A stretch of DNA of 64,000 nucleotides from Candidatus Cardinium sp. TP (GTDB taxonomy: Bacteria; Bacteroidota; Bacteroidia; Cytophagales; Amoebophilaceae), in NCBI RefSeq assembly GCF_025215055.1, contig NZ_JANAVR010000001.1, positions 1 to 64,000 of the forward strand, written 5' to 3'. The notes under the pieces were generated by a model, which was not told where the DNA came from, did no database searches, and was given only the letters and a program-made list of their open reading frames with translations. How positions within the stretch are numbered: the first letter of the stretch is position 1; every line of letters begins with the position of its first letter. Positions 48,593 to 59,383 of the stretch are shown here, piece by piece. The position numbers and the translations under genes are program-made.

Positions 48593-48966
48593 CACCTTGT
48601 TCACGATACTGGTTCATAATGAATTTTATCCCACTTTTTTATCAAGAAAAAAGTAAAAATAAAATTTCCTTATAGCGTCTCATGTCCGTCGATAAAAAGT
48701 TGGCACGCAGTAAAGGTAATGAAACGAACGGTTTCCCAGCGGGAAAAACAGAACTCACTCGCTGTGCGGGCTCAAACAAGCTGTTTTTCTGATCCGCTGA
48801 ACAACCGTTCGTCTAAAGACTACAAGTTTACTGAAGCGCCAAGTTTTTTTATCGGCGGACATTAGCGCTTTAAATGGACGCAATGGAAGCAAACGCCCCT
48901 TACAATGATAGGTATCTGTTCCAGATTGTTCTTTTAACGAAAAAAACCACTGCGCTGAACACATAC
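48592..48966. repeat. Mosaic palindromic repeat after the ATP/ADP translocase gene
   Basis: The left end (GCACCTTGTTCACGATACTGG) starts at the translocase stop codon. The right ends are GGTATCTGTTCCAGATTGTT (48911 onward) and ACCACTGCGCTGAACACATAC (to 48966). The interior hairpin is about 48750-48800 (GGGAAAAACAGAACTCACTC and its partner), related to the copy at 4091-4480. A 75-codon minus frame here is repeat sequence. Confidence 0.75.
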
Positions 48967-48989
48967 CATGCAATAAGACCATGCATCTA

Positions 48990-49905
48990 CTACGCTATAC
49001 ATTGCTTTGCTTGATCCAATATGGCTATCTTAGACTTGGTTTTTTTATTTGGAATGGCTTTGGCTAAAGACCGCGCTGTGTTACCTTGATGATCTGCTAT
49101 ACATGGATCTGCTCCATGTTCTATTAAAAACGAAGCCATGGGTGCATCATTTTGCTTGACTGCTATCATGAGACTCGTAGTTCCATCCTTACTTTGTGCA
49201 TTCACATCCGTTCCTTGATCTATTAAGGATTGCACAATATGCCGACTATTATACCATACGGCATGCATCAATAAGGTGTATCCTAGTTTTTGGTCCGGTT
49301 CATTTATATCTAGGCCTTGCGCAAGCCACTCTGCTATCTTCTCTATTGAAAACTCACTAATAAGGTCACCCATGACCTGGTCATCTAAAGGGCGTGAAGA
49401 TACTGCGTTCCATTTTGGCGTACCAATCGCATCGATAACGAATTGTTCCTTTTCCGTAGTCATGTTAGCGGTGCTGGACATAGTGGTTGCCTCTAACATG
49501 AAATGCGAAGGGGTGGTTACATTGGTACAATGATGGCTGAAGTAGATTGGATGGACCTACGCAATAATCAAACCAATTATGCAAGGCCGTCAGTATCAAG
49601 CAACCCGTTGCTACACATCCCAACACACACCCTAACATCCTATAAATTGTAGTATTTGGTTGTTTAATATTTAGCTGGCTGCTATTTTCGCCGCGCTCCA
49701 TGTCCAAGTCTAGTGCCTGCTCTGTAGATAGGCTGCCCCTACAACCTACTGCTGCTCTTGTATGTACACAAGCCGATAAGGCCTGATGGTGCTTATCACC
49801 ACTTAAACAGCATGATTTCAAAAATAGACATACCCGCATCAATAGGGCAGCCATCTGCTTGAGCCCTAGATAAGTTAAAAAGCAGGCGTAATGGAACCGA
49901 TACAT
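48990..49905 (-). pseudogene. membrane-anchored ankyrin-repeat protein, paralog of the 44.6-kb locus, frameshifted
   Basis: The upstream frame (ATG at 49905) encodes a hydrophobic N-terminus, a polar region and a membrane segment (MLGCVLGCVATGCLILTALHNWF), then runs on into unrelated sequence to a stop at 49465. The downstream frame becomes open right after a TAG near 49551 and reads HPIYFSHHCTNVTTPSHF, which parallels MPIIHNNGTGVTTPGPF of the other locus. It then gives an acidic stretch and two ankyrin repeats (GYTLLMHAVWYNSRHIVQSLIDQGTDVNA; GTTSLMIAVKQNDAPMASFLIEHGADPC). A one-base shift near 49550-49560 explains the break. An ATG at 49499 could still express a soluble 169-aa ankyrin protein. 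Confidence 0.7.
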
Positions 49906-50203
49906 TCTATTAACCGGCCTTGAATAGTAAGCGAAAGCAAATACAATTCCAAACACCGGCACTCAAAGATCAACATACTTACTTAAGAGCGGTCCATGCG
50001 GTTATTAGGAAGGCTTTTATTAGACGTAGTAGAATCAGTTTGGTTGGGCGTAAAAGCTGCTGAAAGTAAAAGGGGGGTGCCTTATGGTTGCTGCATTAAT
50101 TTTTGCGCTAATAACAGTTTTATAAAGGTATATCTTATAAATTAGTATATTGTATTATTTTTTCCCTAATGCCCATTAGAACATCAGCCCCTATAGACCA
50201 CCT

Positions 50204-51376
50204 ATGAAGCAGTTGATTCAAGCAAAACTAAAAGGAGATCCCATAATATGGGGCATAGCATTGGTCTTGTCTAACCTGAGTATTTTAACCGTCTATAGTG
50301 CTTCTAGCTCTTTAGCCTATAGACAGATGGACCATAACACTGAATACTATTTGATCAGACAGACACTCTTGATAGGCGCCGGGTTAGCGGCTATGTGGCT
50401 CAGCCACCGGATTGATTACCGCTACTATGCCACTATGGCTAAGGTGGCGCTTTGGCTATCAATTCCGCTACTACTGGTCACTTGGCAATATGGCGTAAAA
50501 TTAAATGAAGCCTCCCGTTGGCTGCATATCCCTTTGATCAATAAATCCTTCCAACCCTCTGACCTCGCACAACTTTCCCTGATTATACGCATGGCCCATA
50601 TGCTGGCCAAACAACAAAAAAATATTACCTGCTTTAGAACAGCCTGTCTGCCTATATTGACCTGGTCTGGCGTGATTAGTGGTTTGATCGCTTTAACCAA
50701 TTTCTCTAGCGCGATGCTGCTATTCGGTACTTGTTTGGTACTGATGTTCATCGGTAGAATCCCTATTAAATACCTACTCATGATCATATGCTCGGGTAGC
50801 CTAGTGGCAGGAGGCGCACTGCTTTGGGGACAACGTGGCGGCACAGCCGTCAAACGCATAGAAAGCTTTCTTAAGGGGGATGTTTCCTTTCAAGCTGAAC
50901 AAGCTTACATTGCTATTGCAACAGGTGGACTGACTGGTAAAGGCCCTGGTAATAGCACCCAACGCAACTTCTTACCCCACCCTTACTCCGATTTTATTTA
51001 TGCCATTTTAATTGAAGAGTATGGCCTTATAGGTGGTATATGCGTTATGGTGCTCTATTTGCTGTTGCTATATAGGGCCATTGCCCTGCTCCCTACAACA
51101 AGGCATTACTATGGGGGGCTTTTGGCTACAGGTATCAGCCTGTTATTAGTATTGCAAGCTTTACTGAATATGGCCATTGCAGTAGGCCTCGGCCCTGTAA
51201 CAGGCCTGCCTTTACCATTTGTGAGCATGGGAGGGACTTCACTTGTATTTACAGGTATTGCACTAGGCATATTATTAAGCATTAGCCAAGGAGAAATTGA
51301 TAGAGAACTCTTAACTTTAAAAAAAGAAGTGGCAGGTATACGGTATAATAAGTACAAAAAAAATCCTAAACCTTAA
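50204..51376 (+). CDS. ftsW: SEDS-family cell-division protein FtsW
   Basis: A polytopic peptidoglycan glycosyltransferase, 390 aa with about ten helices. Family motifs: YSASSSLAYRQ, ASRWLHIP, NKSFQPSDLAQLSLIIRMAHML, AYIAIATGGLTGKGPGNSTQRNFLPHPYSDFIYAILIEEYGLIGG with the conserved Asp, and GLPLPFVSMGGTSLVF. FtsW is preferred to RodA because of the ending and the Bacteroidota-like PSDLA motif; RodA remains possible. It acts in septal wall synthesis with a partner transpeptidase not in the window. Confidence 0.92.
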   Translation: MKQLIQAKLKGDPIIWGIALVLSNLSILTVYSASSSLAYRQMDHNTEYYLIRQTLLIGAGLAAMWLSHRIDYRYYATMAKVALWLSIPLLLVTWQYGVKLNEASRWLHIPLINKSFQPSDLAQLSLIIRMAHMLAKQQKNITCFRTACLPILTWSGVISGLIALTNFSSAMLLFGTCLVLMFIGRIPIKYLLMIICSGSLVAGGALLWGQRGGTAVKRIESFLKGDVSFQAEQAYIAIATGGLTGKGPGNSTQRNFLPHPYSDFIYAILIEEYGLIGGICVMVLYLLLLYRAIALLPTTRHYYGGLLATGISLLLVLQALLNMAIAVGLGPVTGLPLPFVSMGGTSLVFTGIALGILLSISQGEIDRELLTLKKEVAGIRYNKYKKNPKP

Positions 51377-51686
51377 GTATTCGTTCCGGGCTGGGTTGTT
51401 GCGCTAGGGGGCAGCTGTTTTCCTTTTCATCTGTGCACGCTACTTGAGCACCACATCTTTCTCCAAATCACATTTGCTGCTTGTTTTCGGAGGGTATTGC
51501 CAGAAGGATACATCGATAGATGTTTTAGAGCTATTTTTTTTGTATATTGCTAGGATTCTAATCTTACCGGTGTAAACTGGAATCATTCTAAAAAAGCATC
51601 ATTTTAAGGTTGTTTTAGGGTCCGCTTTGTGTTACCTTTTTGCACCTATTTTTGCTTTGTATACGCGCTTATTGTTTTAGTGATCA
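51377..51686. other. Leader region of nusA-infB; no rimP gene
   Basis: About 310 bp with no reading frame of note. In many bacteria rimP precedes nusA; it is absent here. The last 60 bp carry a Bacteroidota-type promoter (51626-51654). Confidence 0.5.
51626..51654 (+). promoter_or_regulatory. Bacteroidota-type promoter of the nusA-infB operon
   Basis: TTTG (51626-51629), a 17-base spacer, then TATTTTTG (51647-51654), a full match to TTTG-N17-23-TAnnTTTG. The predicted transcript would start near 51661, about 25 bp before the nusA ATG at 51687. Confidence 0.65.
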
Positions 51687-52928
51687 ATGGATAGTAATAA
51701 ATTAGTAGAGTCATTTGCAGAATTTGCGAAATCTAAAAATATTGATCGACCCACCGTCATACGTATTTTAGAAGATGTGTTTCGTTCCGTCATGCTGAGT
51801 AAATTTGGCAATAGTGACAATTTTGATATCATTATCAACCTTGATAAAGGAGATTTACAGATATGGCGCTTTCGTAATGTAGTAGCTGATGATGCGGTAG
51901 ATGTAGGTGCACCTAACAAGATATCGCTTTCGGAGGCTAGAAAAATAGAAGCCGACTTTGAACTGGGGGAAGAACTATCTGAAGAAATTAAAATTTCTGA
52001 TTTTGGTAGAAGGCTAATATTGACCGCTAAGCAAATGCTGATACAAAAGATTCGGGAACTGGAAAAAGAGGCCCTATACAATAAATATGAGCAGCTGGTG
52101 GGTGGTTTGATTTCAGCTGAAGTAAATCAAATTTTGAGTAAGGAAGTCATCTTACTAGATGATGAAAACAATGAGCTTTTTTTACCAAAGTCAGAACAAA
52201 TACCTAAAGATCAATTTAAAAAAGGAGAACATATTCGTGCGGTGATTTACAAGGTAGCCTTTAATAATGCCACGCCCCGCGTTATACTTTCTAGGGCGTC
52301 GCCTCTTTTCTTAGAAAGGTTATTTGAAAATGAAATTCCTGAAATACAGGATGGACTTATTGCCATAAGAAAAATTGTCAGAGACCCAGGCGCACGTGCT
52401 AAAGTAGCAGTTGAAACCTTTGATGATAGAATTGACCCCGTTGGGGCTTGTGTAGGCATCAAAGGCTCACGTATACATGGCATTACCAAAGAGCTCCAGT
52501 ATGAAAATATTGATATTATTAATTATACAGATAACTTAGAGCTATATATTGCGCGTGCCCTAAACCCTGCATGTATCAATCGGGTGGAGCAAAGTGGTGA
52601 GCGGATAGCGGTCTACTTAGATCCCGATCAAGTGGCACTAGCTATTGGTAAAGGAGGGCAAAATATCAAACTAGCCAGTCGGCTAATTGGCAAGGAAATA
52701 GATGTCTATAGAGATATCCCTAGCCATTTAGAGGCGCATGATATTCCGCTTGCTGCGTTTAGTGACACCATTGAACCTTGGATTTTGGAAGCGTTGCATC
52801 AGGTTGGTTTAGACTCAGCTAAAAGTGTTTTAACCTTGCCTAAAGCCACCCTTGAACAACGTGTGGACTTGGAGCAGGAAACGATAGATGAAATCTATGC
52901 TATATTAGATCAAACGCTTAATGGTTAA
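51687..52928 (+). CDS. nusA: transcription termination/antitermination factor NusA
   Basis: The 413-aa product has the N-terminal RNA-polymerase-binding domain (SFAEFAKSKNIDRPTVIRILEDVFRSVM), an S1 domain (about 135-205) and two KH domains, with VGACVGIKGSRIHGITKEL and VALAIGKGGQNIKLASRL. A short helical C-terminus follows with one HhH-like segment. It is the shorter NusA form without the acidic C-terminal repeats of enterobacteria. infB follows after 35 bp, the usual gene order. Confidence 0.96.
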   Translation: MDSNKLVESFAEFAKSKNIDRPTVIRILEDVFRSVMLSKFGNSDNFDIIINLDKGDLQIWRFRNVVADDAVDVGAPNKISLSEARKIEADFELGEELSEEIKISDFGRRLILTAKQMLIQKIRELEKEALYNKYEQLVGGLISAEVNQILSKEVILLDDENNELFLPKSEQIPKDQFKKGEHIRAVIYKVAFNNATPRVILSRASPLFLERLFENEIPEIQDGLIAIRKIVRDPGARAKVAVETFDDRIDPVGACVGIKGSRIHGITKELQYENIDIINYTDNLELYIARALNPACINRVEQSGERIAVYLDPDQVALAIGKGGQNIKLASRLIGKEIDVYRDIPSHLEAHDIPLAAFSDTIEPWILEALHQVGLDSAKSVLTLPKATLEQRVDLEQETIDEIYAILDQTLNG

Positions 52929-52963
52929 CCTAAATATACCTTATAGGTAGAGAAAGATAACCC

Positions 52964-55705
52964 ATGAATGAAGAAAAAAACATGCGACTCAGCCAAGTGG
53001 CTCGAAAGTTAAATGTCGGAACAGAGACGATTGCTTCTTTTTTAGCCCAAAAGGGGTTTGTCATAGATAACAAACCCAATGCTAAAATAACGGCCGAACA
53101 ATTTAATATACTAGCTACTGAATTTATTTCAGCTGGTGTAGATAAACAGGAAGCGGCGCACGTCACCATCGGTAAAACCTATGCAAGTCTTTCTGCTCCA
53201 GCTAGTAAACATACGCGTACAACCAATACAGAAGTGCGACCCGTCCATAAGCAAACAGAAATGCAAGGCAAAAGAGTGGAACAAACACCTCCTATTCCCC
53301 CAGCTCATTACGAAGCCTCTGTTCCGGTTTTGCCTGGCTTAAAGGCAGTTGGGAAAATAGAGTTGGCTACTGAAAAAACGAAAGCTGAGGTGCCCCCTGC
53401 TGCTGTTGAGGCTACAGAGCTGCCGCCAGAGATAGCAAATGGCGATACAAGTCACTTGGATGAAGCAACGAAACACCCACCTACCAAACCAGATAAAATA
53501 ACCTTTTCAGAGCCACTTAAAAGACCTACTATAGTAGGCAAAATGACTTTACCTGAACCTACTTTTAGAAGGCATCGCCCTAGCAGTGGCGTACTGTTCC
53601 AAAAGTCGAGTGGTTCTATGGGCTCATCTAAAATAGGCGGCACAAAACCGCACGGTAGGGCTACCCCTCCTACTACCTCTACCCCTGGCGCTAGACCACT
53701 AGGAGGTGGTAAAAAAGCAGGGTCATTTAAATCTAACGCAACCGCTGGTGCTTTGCGTAATACAAAGCATCCTAAAACAACTGTAGGCCCCAAAGAGCAA
53801 GAAGGCGTATCTGCTCAAGAAATAGAAAGCCAAATTAAAAAAACCTTAGCCAAGTTAAACCAAGGCGCCGGTGATGGCGCACGGTCTAAATACAAAAGAG
53901 ATCGGCGCAGTGCCCACCTGGAGGCTGAGGAAAAGCGTCAACGTCAGGAAACAGAAAAAGTTTTAAAAATCACAGAGTTTATATCCGCCAATGAACTCGC
54001 TTCCTTTATGGACATTACGGTCAATGAGATCCTCTCTACTTGTATGTCTTTAGGCATGATTATCTCTATCAACCAACGTCTGGATGCAGAAGCCATTACC
54101 GTTGTAGCGGATGAGTTTGGCTATAGCGTAGAGTTTGTTGACCTACATGATGCAGCAACCTGTAAGGATATAGACGAAGTAGCGGGTGAACTGGTAGAAC
54201 GTCCGCCTATTGTCACCATTATGGGGCACGTAGACCATGGCAAAACTTCTTTATTGGATTATATTCGTACAACAAAGGTAACCGCAAAAGAGGCGGGTGG
54301 TATTACCCAGCACATTGGGGCCTATGCCATTACTACCGATCAAAACAAAAAGATTGTGTTTTTAGATACCCCTGGGCACGAAGCTTTTACAGCTATGCGT
54401 ACCAGGGGTGCACAGGTAACCGATATTATTGTCATTGTGGTCGCTGCAGATGATAGCATTATGACCCAGACCAAGGAGTCGATCAGCCATGCGCAAGTGG
54501 CAGGTTGCCCGATTATTATTGCCATCAATAAAATTGATAAACCACAGGCCAATCCAGAAAAAGTTAAAGAAGATTTGGCCAATTGTAACATCTTGGTTGA
54601 AGACTGGGGTGGGAAATATCAATGCCAAGAGATTTCAGCCAAAACAGGGCAAGGGATCAATGCGCTTTTAGAAAAAATTCTTTTAGAAGCCTCACTCCTT
54701 AACTTGCAAGCGACCCCTACTAGAAAAGCAAGGGGTACAATTATTGAGTCTTTCCTAGATCCTGGTAGAGGGTATGTGGCCACTGGCATTGTACAAGAGG
54801 GGACCCTACATGTAGGCGACATTGTGCTAGCAGGCGTCTACTATGGCAAAGTAAAAGCGATGTTAAACCACCAAAACATCACCCAAAAAGTAGCTTCCCC
54901 TGCTACACCTGTGCAAATATTGGGGTTAAATGGTGCGCCCAGAGCAGGCGATACCTTTCGTGTGATGAGCAGCATAAAGGAGGTAGGGGAATTGGCACAA
55001 AAGAAGCAACAACTGTTGCGTGAGCAAACATTGCGTACCAAGTCTCACCTTACCCTTGATGAAATTGGCCGTCGTTTGGCTGTAGGCAACTTTAAGGAGC
55101 TGAATATTATCATCAAAGGGGATATGGATGGCTCTATAGAGGCGTTAGCAGATGCATTGCTACGGTTATCCCATGAAGAGGTAGAGGTGAATATTTTACA
55201 TAAGGGTGTAGGGGCGGTTTCAGAGTCTGATATACTCCTTGCTGCTACCGCTGAAGCGATTATTATTGCCTTCCATATTAAACCCTCTGCACAAGCTAAA
55301 AAATTAGCCGAAAGAGAAGGAGTAGAAATCAAGCAATATTCGATTATTTACAGTGCGATAGATGATGTGCGTAGTGCGGTACAGGGGCTTTTGGCACCTA
55401 CCATAGAAGAAATGACTACAGGTCGAGCAGAAATTAAAAAGATCTTTACGTTTTCAAAAATTGGTAATATTGCAGGTTGTCAAGTACAAGCAGGTTATAT
55501 CAAACAAGCCAATCCCATACGTGTTATCAGAAAAGACCAGGTTATATTTACCGGTGCAATCCATACCATTAAACATGGGCTAGAAGAGATCAAACAGGTC
55601 AAATCTGTTTCTGAGTGTGGGATACATATCAGAAATTTTGACGAAATTGAAGTGGGGGATATTATAGAAGGCTTTGAACAAAAAGAAATCAAGCGTCAAC
55701 TTTAA
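52964..55705 (+). CDS. infB: translation initiation factor IF-2
   Basis: The GTPase that places initiator tRNA on the ribosome, 913 aa. The N-terminal IF2_N domain ([25 protein letters not shown]) is followed by a long Pro/Thr/Lys-rich linker (about 80-310) typical of Bacteroidota. A second IF2_N-like domain comes next. The G domain has [12 protein letters not shown] (about 422-433), DTPGHEAF and NKIDKP. Domains II-IV end with [14 protein letters not shown]. The start is ATG at 52964; an ATG 18 bp later would begin at MRLSQVAR. Confidence 0.97.
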   Translation: MNEEKNMRLSQVARKLNVGTETIASFLAQKGFVIDNKPNAKITAEQFNILATEFISAGVDKQEAAHVTIGKTYASLSAPASKHTRTTNTEVRPVHKQTEMQGKRVEQTPPIPPAHYEASVPVLPGLKAVGKIELATEKTKAEVPPAAVEATELPPEIANGDTSHLDEATKHPPTKPDKITFSEPLKRPTIVGKMTLPEPTFRRHRPSSGVLFQKSSGSMGSSKIGGTKPHGRATPPTTSTPGARPLGGGKKAGSFKSNATAGALRNTKHPKTTVGPKEQEGVSAQEIESQIKKTLAKLNQGAGDGARSKYKRDRRSAHLEAEEKRQRQETEKVLKITEFISANELASFMDITVNEILSTCMSLGMIISINQRLDAEAITVVADEFGYSVEFVDLHDAATCKDIDEVAGELVERPPIVTIMGHVDHGKTSLLDYIRTTKVTAKEAGGITQHIGAYAITTDQNKKIVFLDTPGHEAFTAMRTRGAQVTDIIVIVVAADDSIMTQTKESISHAQVAGCPIIIAINKIDKPQANPEKVKEDLANCNILVEDWGGKYQCQEISAKTGQGINALLEKILLEASLLNLQATPTRKARGTIIESFLDPGRGYVATGIVQEGTLHVGDIVLAGVYYGKVKAMLNHQNITQKVASPATPVQILGLNGAPRAGDTFRVMSSIKEVGELAQKKQQLLREQTLRTKSHLTLDEIGRRLAVGNFKELNIIIKGDMDGSIEALADALLRLSHEEVEVNILHKGVGAVSESDILLAATAEAIIIAFHIKPSAQAKKLAEREGVEIKQYSIIYSAIDDVRSAVQGLLAPTIEEMTTGRAEIKKIFTFSKIGNIAGCQVQAGYIKQANPIRVIRKDQVIFTGAIHTIKHGLEEIKQVKSVSECGIHIRNFDEIEVGDIIEGFEQKEIKRQL

Positions 55706-55754
55706 AAAGAAAGGCAGCTAAAAGGCCTTTTTTTCTTGTTTTTAGGCTCAAGTT

Positions 55755-56123
55755 ATGGGATTTTTTATAGGCAAATCTGAAACAGAGATTAAGGTCAGTG
55801 TGTTTTTAATCCTTTGGGGGATTCGGTGGCTATATAAGTATTTGGCTGCTTCTGATGATTCAACCTCCCAGGAGGAACTAGATGAAGCGGCCTATGCAGA
55901 TGCAAATAAAGTAAAAAATATAGCGCCGCCTATGCCCATCACGCCTAAAGTGGTAGACCAAGCAGCGCAACCGGTTCCTTTGCGCCAGGCAATAACCGCA
56001 AATCCTCCACCCGCTGCTCACGTAATAGCGAAACACAAAACGGCCTCAGGCCGTAAGCGACGGTTATTTAGAAATATATTGCTGGTAGATGCGCTGATGC
56101 AGCGAAAAAATTTTACAGTATAA
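55755..56123 (+). CDS. small membrane protein of unknown function, 122 aa
   Basis: An N-terminal hydrophobic segment (VSVFLILWGIRWLYKYL, about 15-31) is followed by an acidic helix, a Pro/Ala-rich linker and a basic end (SGRKRRLFRNILLVDALMQRK). The C-terminal segment RNILLVDALMQRK looks like a short conserved helix, but I do not recognise the family. It lies between infB (49 bp) and rluD (12 bp) on the same strand, so it is probably part of the operon. Confidence 0.6.
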   Translation: MGFFIGKSETEIKVSVFLILWGIRWLYKYLAASDDSTSQEELDEAAYADANKVKNIAPPMPITPKVVDQAAQPVPLRQAITANPPPAAHVIAKHKTASGRKRRLFRNILLVDALMQRKNFTV

Positions 56124-56135
56124 CTTGGTGTAAGG

Positions 56136-57194
56136 ATGAAAGATGTCACTGAAACACCAGCATATGTCGTTACGGTTACCCAAGAACAGTCCGGGCTTCG
56201 TATAGACAAGTTTTTATCTAAGGTCTTACCAATCAGCCGAAACAAAATCCAAGAAGCCATTACCAATCAATGCGTTTCAGTTAATCGGCAACTTATTAAA
56301 TCCAATTATATCGTTCGGGCTACAGATGCAATAGTAGCACACATACCCAGCCCCATCGACCTTGAAACCCTTACACCAGAAGCCATACCCTTAAATATTG
56401 TTTATGAAGATGATCACTTATTGGTTATTTATAAACCCGCTCAGATGGTAGTGCATCCAGATATGGCCCATCGAACCGGTACACTAGCCCATGCGCTATT
56501 GTATTACTATAAGCATTTGCCTTTAAAAGACCACATGCCCACCAGGCCTGGATTGGTCCATCGGATTGATAAAAACACATCAGGTCTATTGGTAGTGGCC
56601 AAAACAGCAGAAAGCTTGGAAGCTTTGGCGCGTCAATTTTATCACCATACGGTCACACGAACCTATTATGCATTGGTCTGGGGCAATCCCCAAAATGAGA
56701 CTGGAACAATTGATGTAAACATAGGAAAAGACAGTCATAACCATCAAAAAATATCCGCTTTCCCTGACCGCCAACAAGGGAAAAGAGCCGTTACCCATTA
56801 CCAAGTCGTCAAGCGGCTGCATGATGTAGCCCTAGTAGCCTGTAGATTAGAAACCGGACGTACCCATCAAATTCGCGTGCATATGAAACATATCGGCCAC
56901 CCTCTCTTTGGTGATCCGCAATATGGCGGTGACACAATTGCTAGTGGCGAACGATATGCCTCCTATAAGGCCTTTGTGCACAACTGTTTTAAACTGATGC
57001 CTCATCAGGCACTACATGCAGCTGTGCTTAGCTTTACCCATCCTGTAACAAAAGTAGCCCACTCCTTTGAAGCGCCTTTACCAGAAAATTTTATTAAACT
57101 GATAGAGAAATGGGAAAAATATGTCACAGCTCATAGGCATCATGTTGGACAAATTCAAACATTCGATCAAACAAGCTTTTCATTTCTCCAATAG
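56136..57194 (+). CDS. rluD: RluD-family rRNA pseudouridine synthase
   Basis: Converts uridines in 23S rRNA helix 69 to pseudouridine. The 352-aa product has an N-terminal S4 domain (LRIDKFLSKVLPISRNKIQEAITNQCVSVN, 21-50), then the catalytic motif RPGLVHRIDKNTSGLLV with Asp145. RTYYALVWG and the late motif LETGRTHQIRVHMKHIGHPLFGD follow. The C-terminal tail overlaps the next gene by 50-70 bp. RluD is the best choice within RluA-type enzymes; RluC-type specificity cannot be excluded. Confidence 0.93.
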   Translation: MKDVTETPAYVVTVTQEQSGLRIDKFLSKVLPISRNKIQEAITNQCVSVNRQLIKSNYIVRATDAIVAHIPSPIDLETLTPEAIPLNIVYEDDHLLVIYKPAQMVVHPDMAHRTGTLAHALLYYYKHLPLKDHMPTRPGLVHRIDKNTSGLLVVAKTAESLEALARQFYHHTVTRTYYALVWGNPQNETGTIDVNIGKDSHNHQKISAFPDRQQGKRAVTHYQVVKRLHDVALVACRLETGRTHQIRVHMKHIGHPLFGDPQYGGDTIASGERYASYKAFVHNCFKLMPHQALHAAVLSFTHPVTKVAHSFEAPLPENFIKLIEKWEKYVTAHRHHVGQIQTFDQTSFSFLQ

Positions 57195-57756
57195 GGAAAG
57201 CAACAGCTTATTAGCCATTATTGTGCTGATCCTATTGGCCATCATTGCACCTAAAATATATCAACTATACGTTAGCCATCAACCAATAGATCACCGTGCA
57301 GACATTGCGTTATTAGACAAAAATTTAATCTTGCTGCAAGAAAATGCCCGTACATACACCCTGATTAACATCAACACAGCTACAGCAGACCAGTTGCAAA
57401 CGATAGCAGGCATCAGGCAGCCACTAGCTATGCGCATCCTACGGTATAGAGACAAGCTAGGTGGATTTGTTTCGTTGGATCAATATAAAGAAGTATATGG
57501 TCTACCGCACCACCTTCAAGTAAAACTCATGCAGCGGACCACGATACCAGCCAAGTATAGACCTAAAAAATTATCCTTAAACCAAGCAACCTTTAAAGCA
57601 TTGGTTTTTCATCCTTATATCTCAGCTGCTATGGCCAAAGCGATTATAAACTATAGAAAGCAACAAGGAAAGTTTACCGCTCTAGCGGCTATTCAAAGAT
57701 TACCCGGTTATCGCTCCGATTGGCGAGATAAAATCATGCCTTACCTCATGCTTTAA
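57142..57756 (+). CDS. helix-hairpin-helix (ComEA-like) membrane-anchored protein
   Basis: The start is probably the ATG at 57142 (MLDKFKHSIKQAF...); one at 57121 is also in frame. Both overlap the rluD end. An N-terminal membrane helix (SLLAIIVLILLAIIAPKIYQLYV) is followed by two helix-hairpin-helix units: ININTATADQLQTIAGIRQPLAMRILRYRDKLGGFVSLDQYKEVYGL, and LSLNQATFKALVFHPYISAAMAKAIINYRKQQGKFTALAAIQRLPG. This is the Bacteroidota ComEA-like arrangement. It probably binds DNA at the envelope, but a role in DNA uptake in a symbiont is uncertain. Confidence 0.85.
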   Translation: MLDKFKHSIKQAFHFSNRESNSLLAIIVLILLAIIAPKIYQLYVSHQPIDHRADIALLDKNLILLQENARTYTLININTATADQLQTIAGIRQPLAMRILRYRDKLGGFVSLDQYKEVYGLPHHLQVKLMQRTTIPAKYRPKKLSLNQATFKALVFHPYISAAMAKAIINYRKQQGKFTALAAIQRLPGYRSDWRDKIMPYLML

Positions 57757-57884
57757 TATGGGAAAAATATGGCTAGGCCTACTTTTTTCTTCGACCTATT
57801 TGTTGCATTTTTAAATAAAAATTCTTAAAATAAGTACTTGTGTATGAGCCATATAGCTCTTTTTTAGCTTAACGACTTAATTTT

Positions 57885-59315
57885 ATGATTTCCTTTGATG
57901 CCCCCCTATGTATACTCTCCGCTTTCTTATTACTCACCTTGGTTGTAGGTATTCACTTTAGTAGAAAAAAAAACACCTTTCGCACCTATGCAGTAGGGAA
58001 TAAACAGTTTGCTACCGCTACCTTGGTGGCTACAGTATTGGCTACTGCTTATAGCGGAGGTGGGTTGGCCCGTAATGTAGAACAAGTACATGAACTTGGG
58101 CTTTATTGGATTATCGTATCCATTTTAGGAGATTTAGGTTTGTGGGTTGTGGGTTGGCTAGCACTACGTATGGGTGCATTTATGCATAACCTCTCTATGG
58201 CAGAAACCATAGGCAGCATCTATGGCAAGTGCCCCAGGGTTATTGTGGCGCTTTGCAGTATCGGTTCGTCCGTTACAATGGTTGCGATGCAAGTGCATGT
58301 AATGGCTTCATCTATTGGTATATGCATACATACAGTTGACCCTAAGCTCATTACAGTCTGTTCTACTTTAATCTTGATTTTCTATTCCTCTTTTGGAGGT
58401 ATACGTACCGTTGTCTTTACCGATGTGGTACAATTTATGACTTTTGCTGTGATTCTACCTTTTTTTTCTTGGTTTATATTTATGAAGTTGGGCAAACCAT
58501 TTTCAGAAATTTTTCCACTTTTACAGGAACAAGATACATTTCAACTCAGTACCATATTCCATTACGATATGAATCTAATCGCCATGGTTGCGCTGGTTTT
58601 ATCTATCCTTGCATCTTATATCGACGCACCTATTTTACATAGGGTGTATATGTCTTCTGGACCCACACAGGCTAGGAATGTTTTCCGGTATGCTGTTTTT
58701 TTTGGGATATGCATCAATATGGTTATATGCTTGATTGGATTATTTATTTTTATAGGTGCACCAGAGGCCTCAGCAGTCAAGGTTTGGGACTATATCATGA
58801 CAGATATTCCACCCGTGTTTAAAGGATTGCTTTCTGTTAGTTTACTAGCTATGGCTATGTCTACCGCTGACTCTTGTTTACACTCAGGCGCTATTGCAGT
58901 TGGTCATGATATGCTAGAATCTATACGTGGTACAAAAACCTATCCTTATCAGCTCCAGTTGACAAGGATTGCGTCAATTTTTATAGGGCTATTTGCTATG
59001 GGACTAACCTTTTACTACAGTAATTTATTGGATTTGCTCAAATTAAATCTTGGGCTTTATCTACCTATAACCGTTGCCCCCTTCATCTTAGCTGTTTTTG
59101 GTTTTCGGGGTACATCCCATACAGTTTTAATCGGTATGGCTTCAGGTGTACTCACTATTTTAGCTTGGAACAAATGGGTTGAACCATCAACAGGGATAGA
59201 CGGTTCTTTCATTGCTATGGCAGCCAACGGCTTGACTATGGTAACCGTCCACTATCTACTTAAAATAATGAGGAAGTACAAATTAAGTTGTGCCAAAGCA
59301 ACAAACTATCTATAA
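57885..59315 (+). CDS. sodium:solute symporter (SSS family)
   Basis: An intact 476-aa transporter with about 13 helices. SSS motifs: TFRTYAVGNKQFATATLVATVLATAYSGGGL, SMAETIGSIYGKCPR, FGGIRTVVFTDVVQF, and AMAMSTADSCLHSGAIAVGHDM. The C-terminus keeps VAPFILAVFGFRGTSHTVLIGMASG. Substrate unknown (relatives carry proline, pantothenate or sugars). It is paralogous to the split gene at 35.8 kb and to the N-terminal half of the large protein at 59.9 kb. Confidence 0.92.
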   Translation: MISFDAPLCILSAFLLLTLVVGIHFSRKKNTFRTYAVGNKQFATATLVATVLATAYSGGGLARNVEQVHELGLYWIIVSILGDLGLWVVGWLALRMGAFMHNLSMAETIGSIYGKCPRVIVALCSIGSSVTMVAMQVHVMASSIGICIHTVDPKLITVCSTLILIFYSSFGGIRTVVFTDVVQFMTFAVILPFFSWFIFMKLGKPFSEIFPLLQEQDTFQLSTIFHYDMNLIAMVALVLSILASYIDAPILHRVYMSSGPTQARNVFRYAVFFGICINMVICLIGLFIFIGAPEASAVKVWDYIMTDIPPVFKGLLSVSLLAMAMSTADSCLHSGAIAVGHDMLESIRGTKTYPYQLQLTRIASIFIGLFAMGLTFYYSNLLDLLKLNLGLYLPITVAPFILAVFGFRGTSHTVLIGMASGVLTILAWNKWVEPSTGIDGSFIAMAANGLTMVTVHYLLKIMRKYKLSCAKATNYL

Positions 59316-59383
59316 TGACTTGCTCACCCTGCCACCCCCAAGCAACAACCGGATGCTATGGTGCCATTCCATATTAAGTTATA

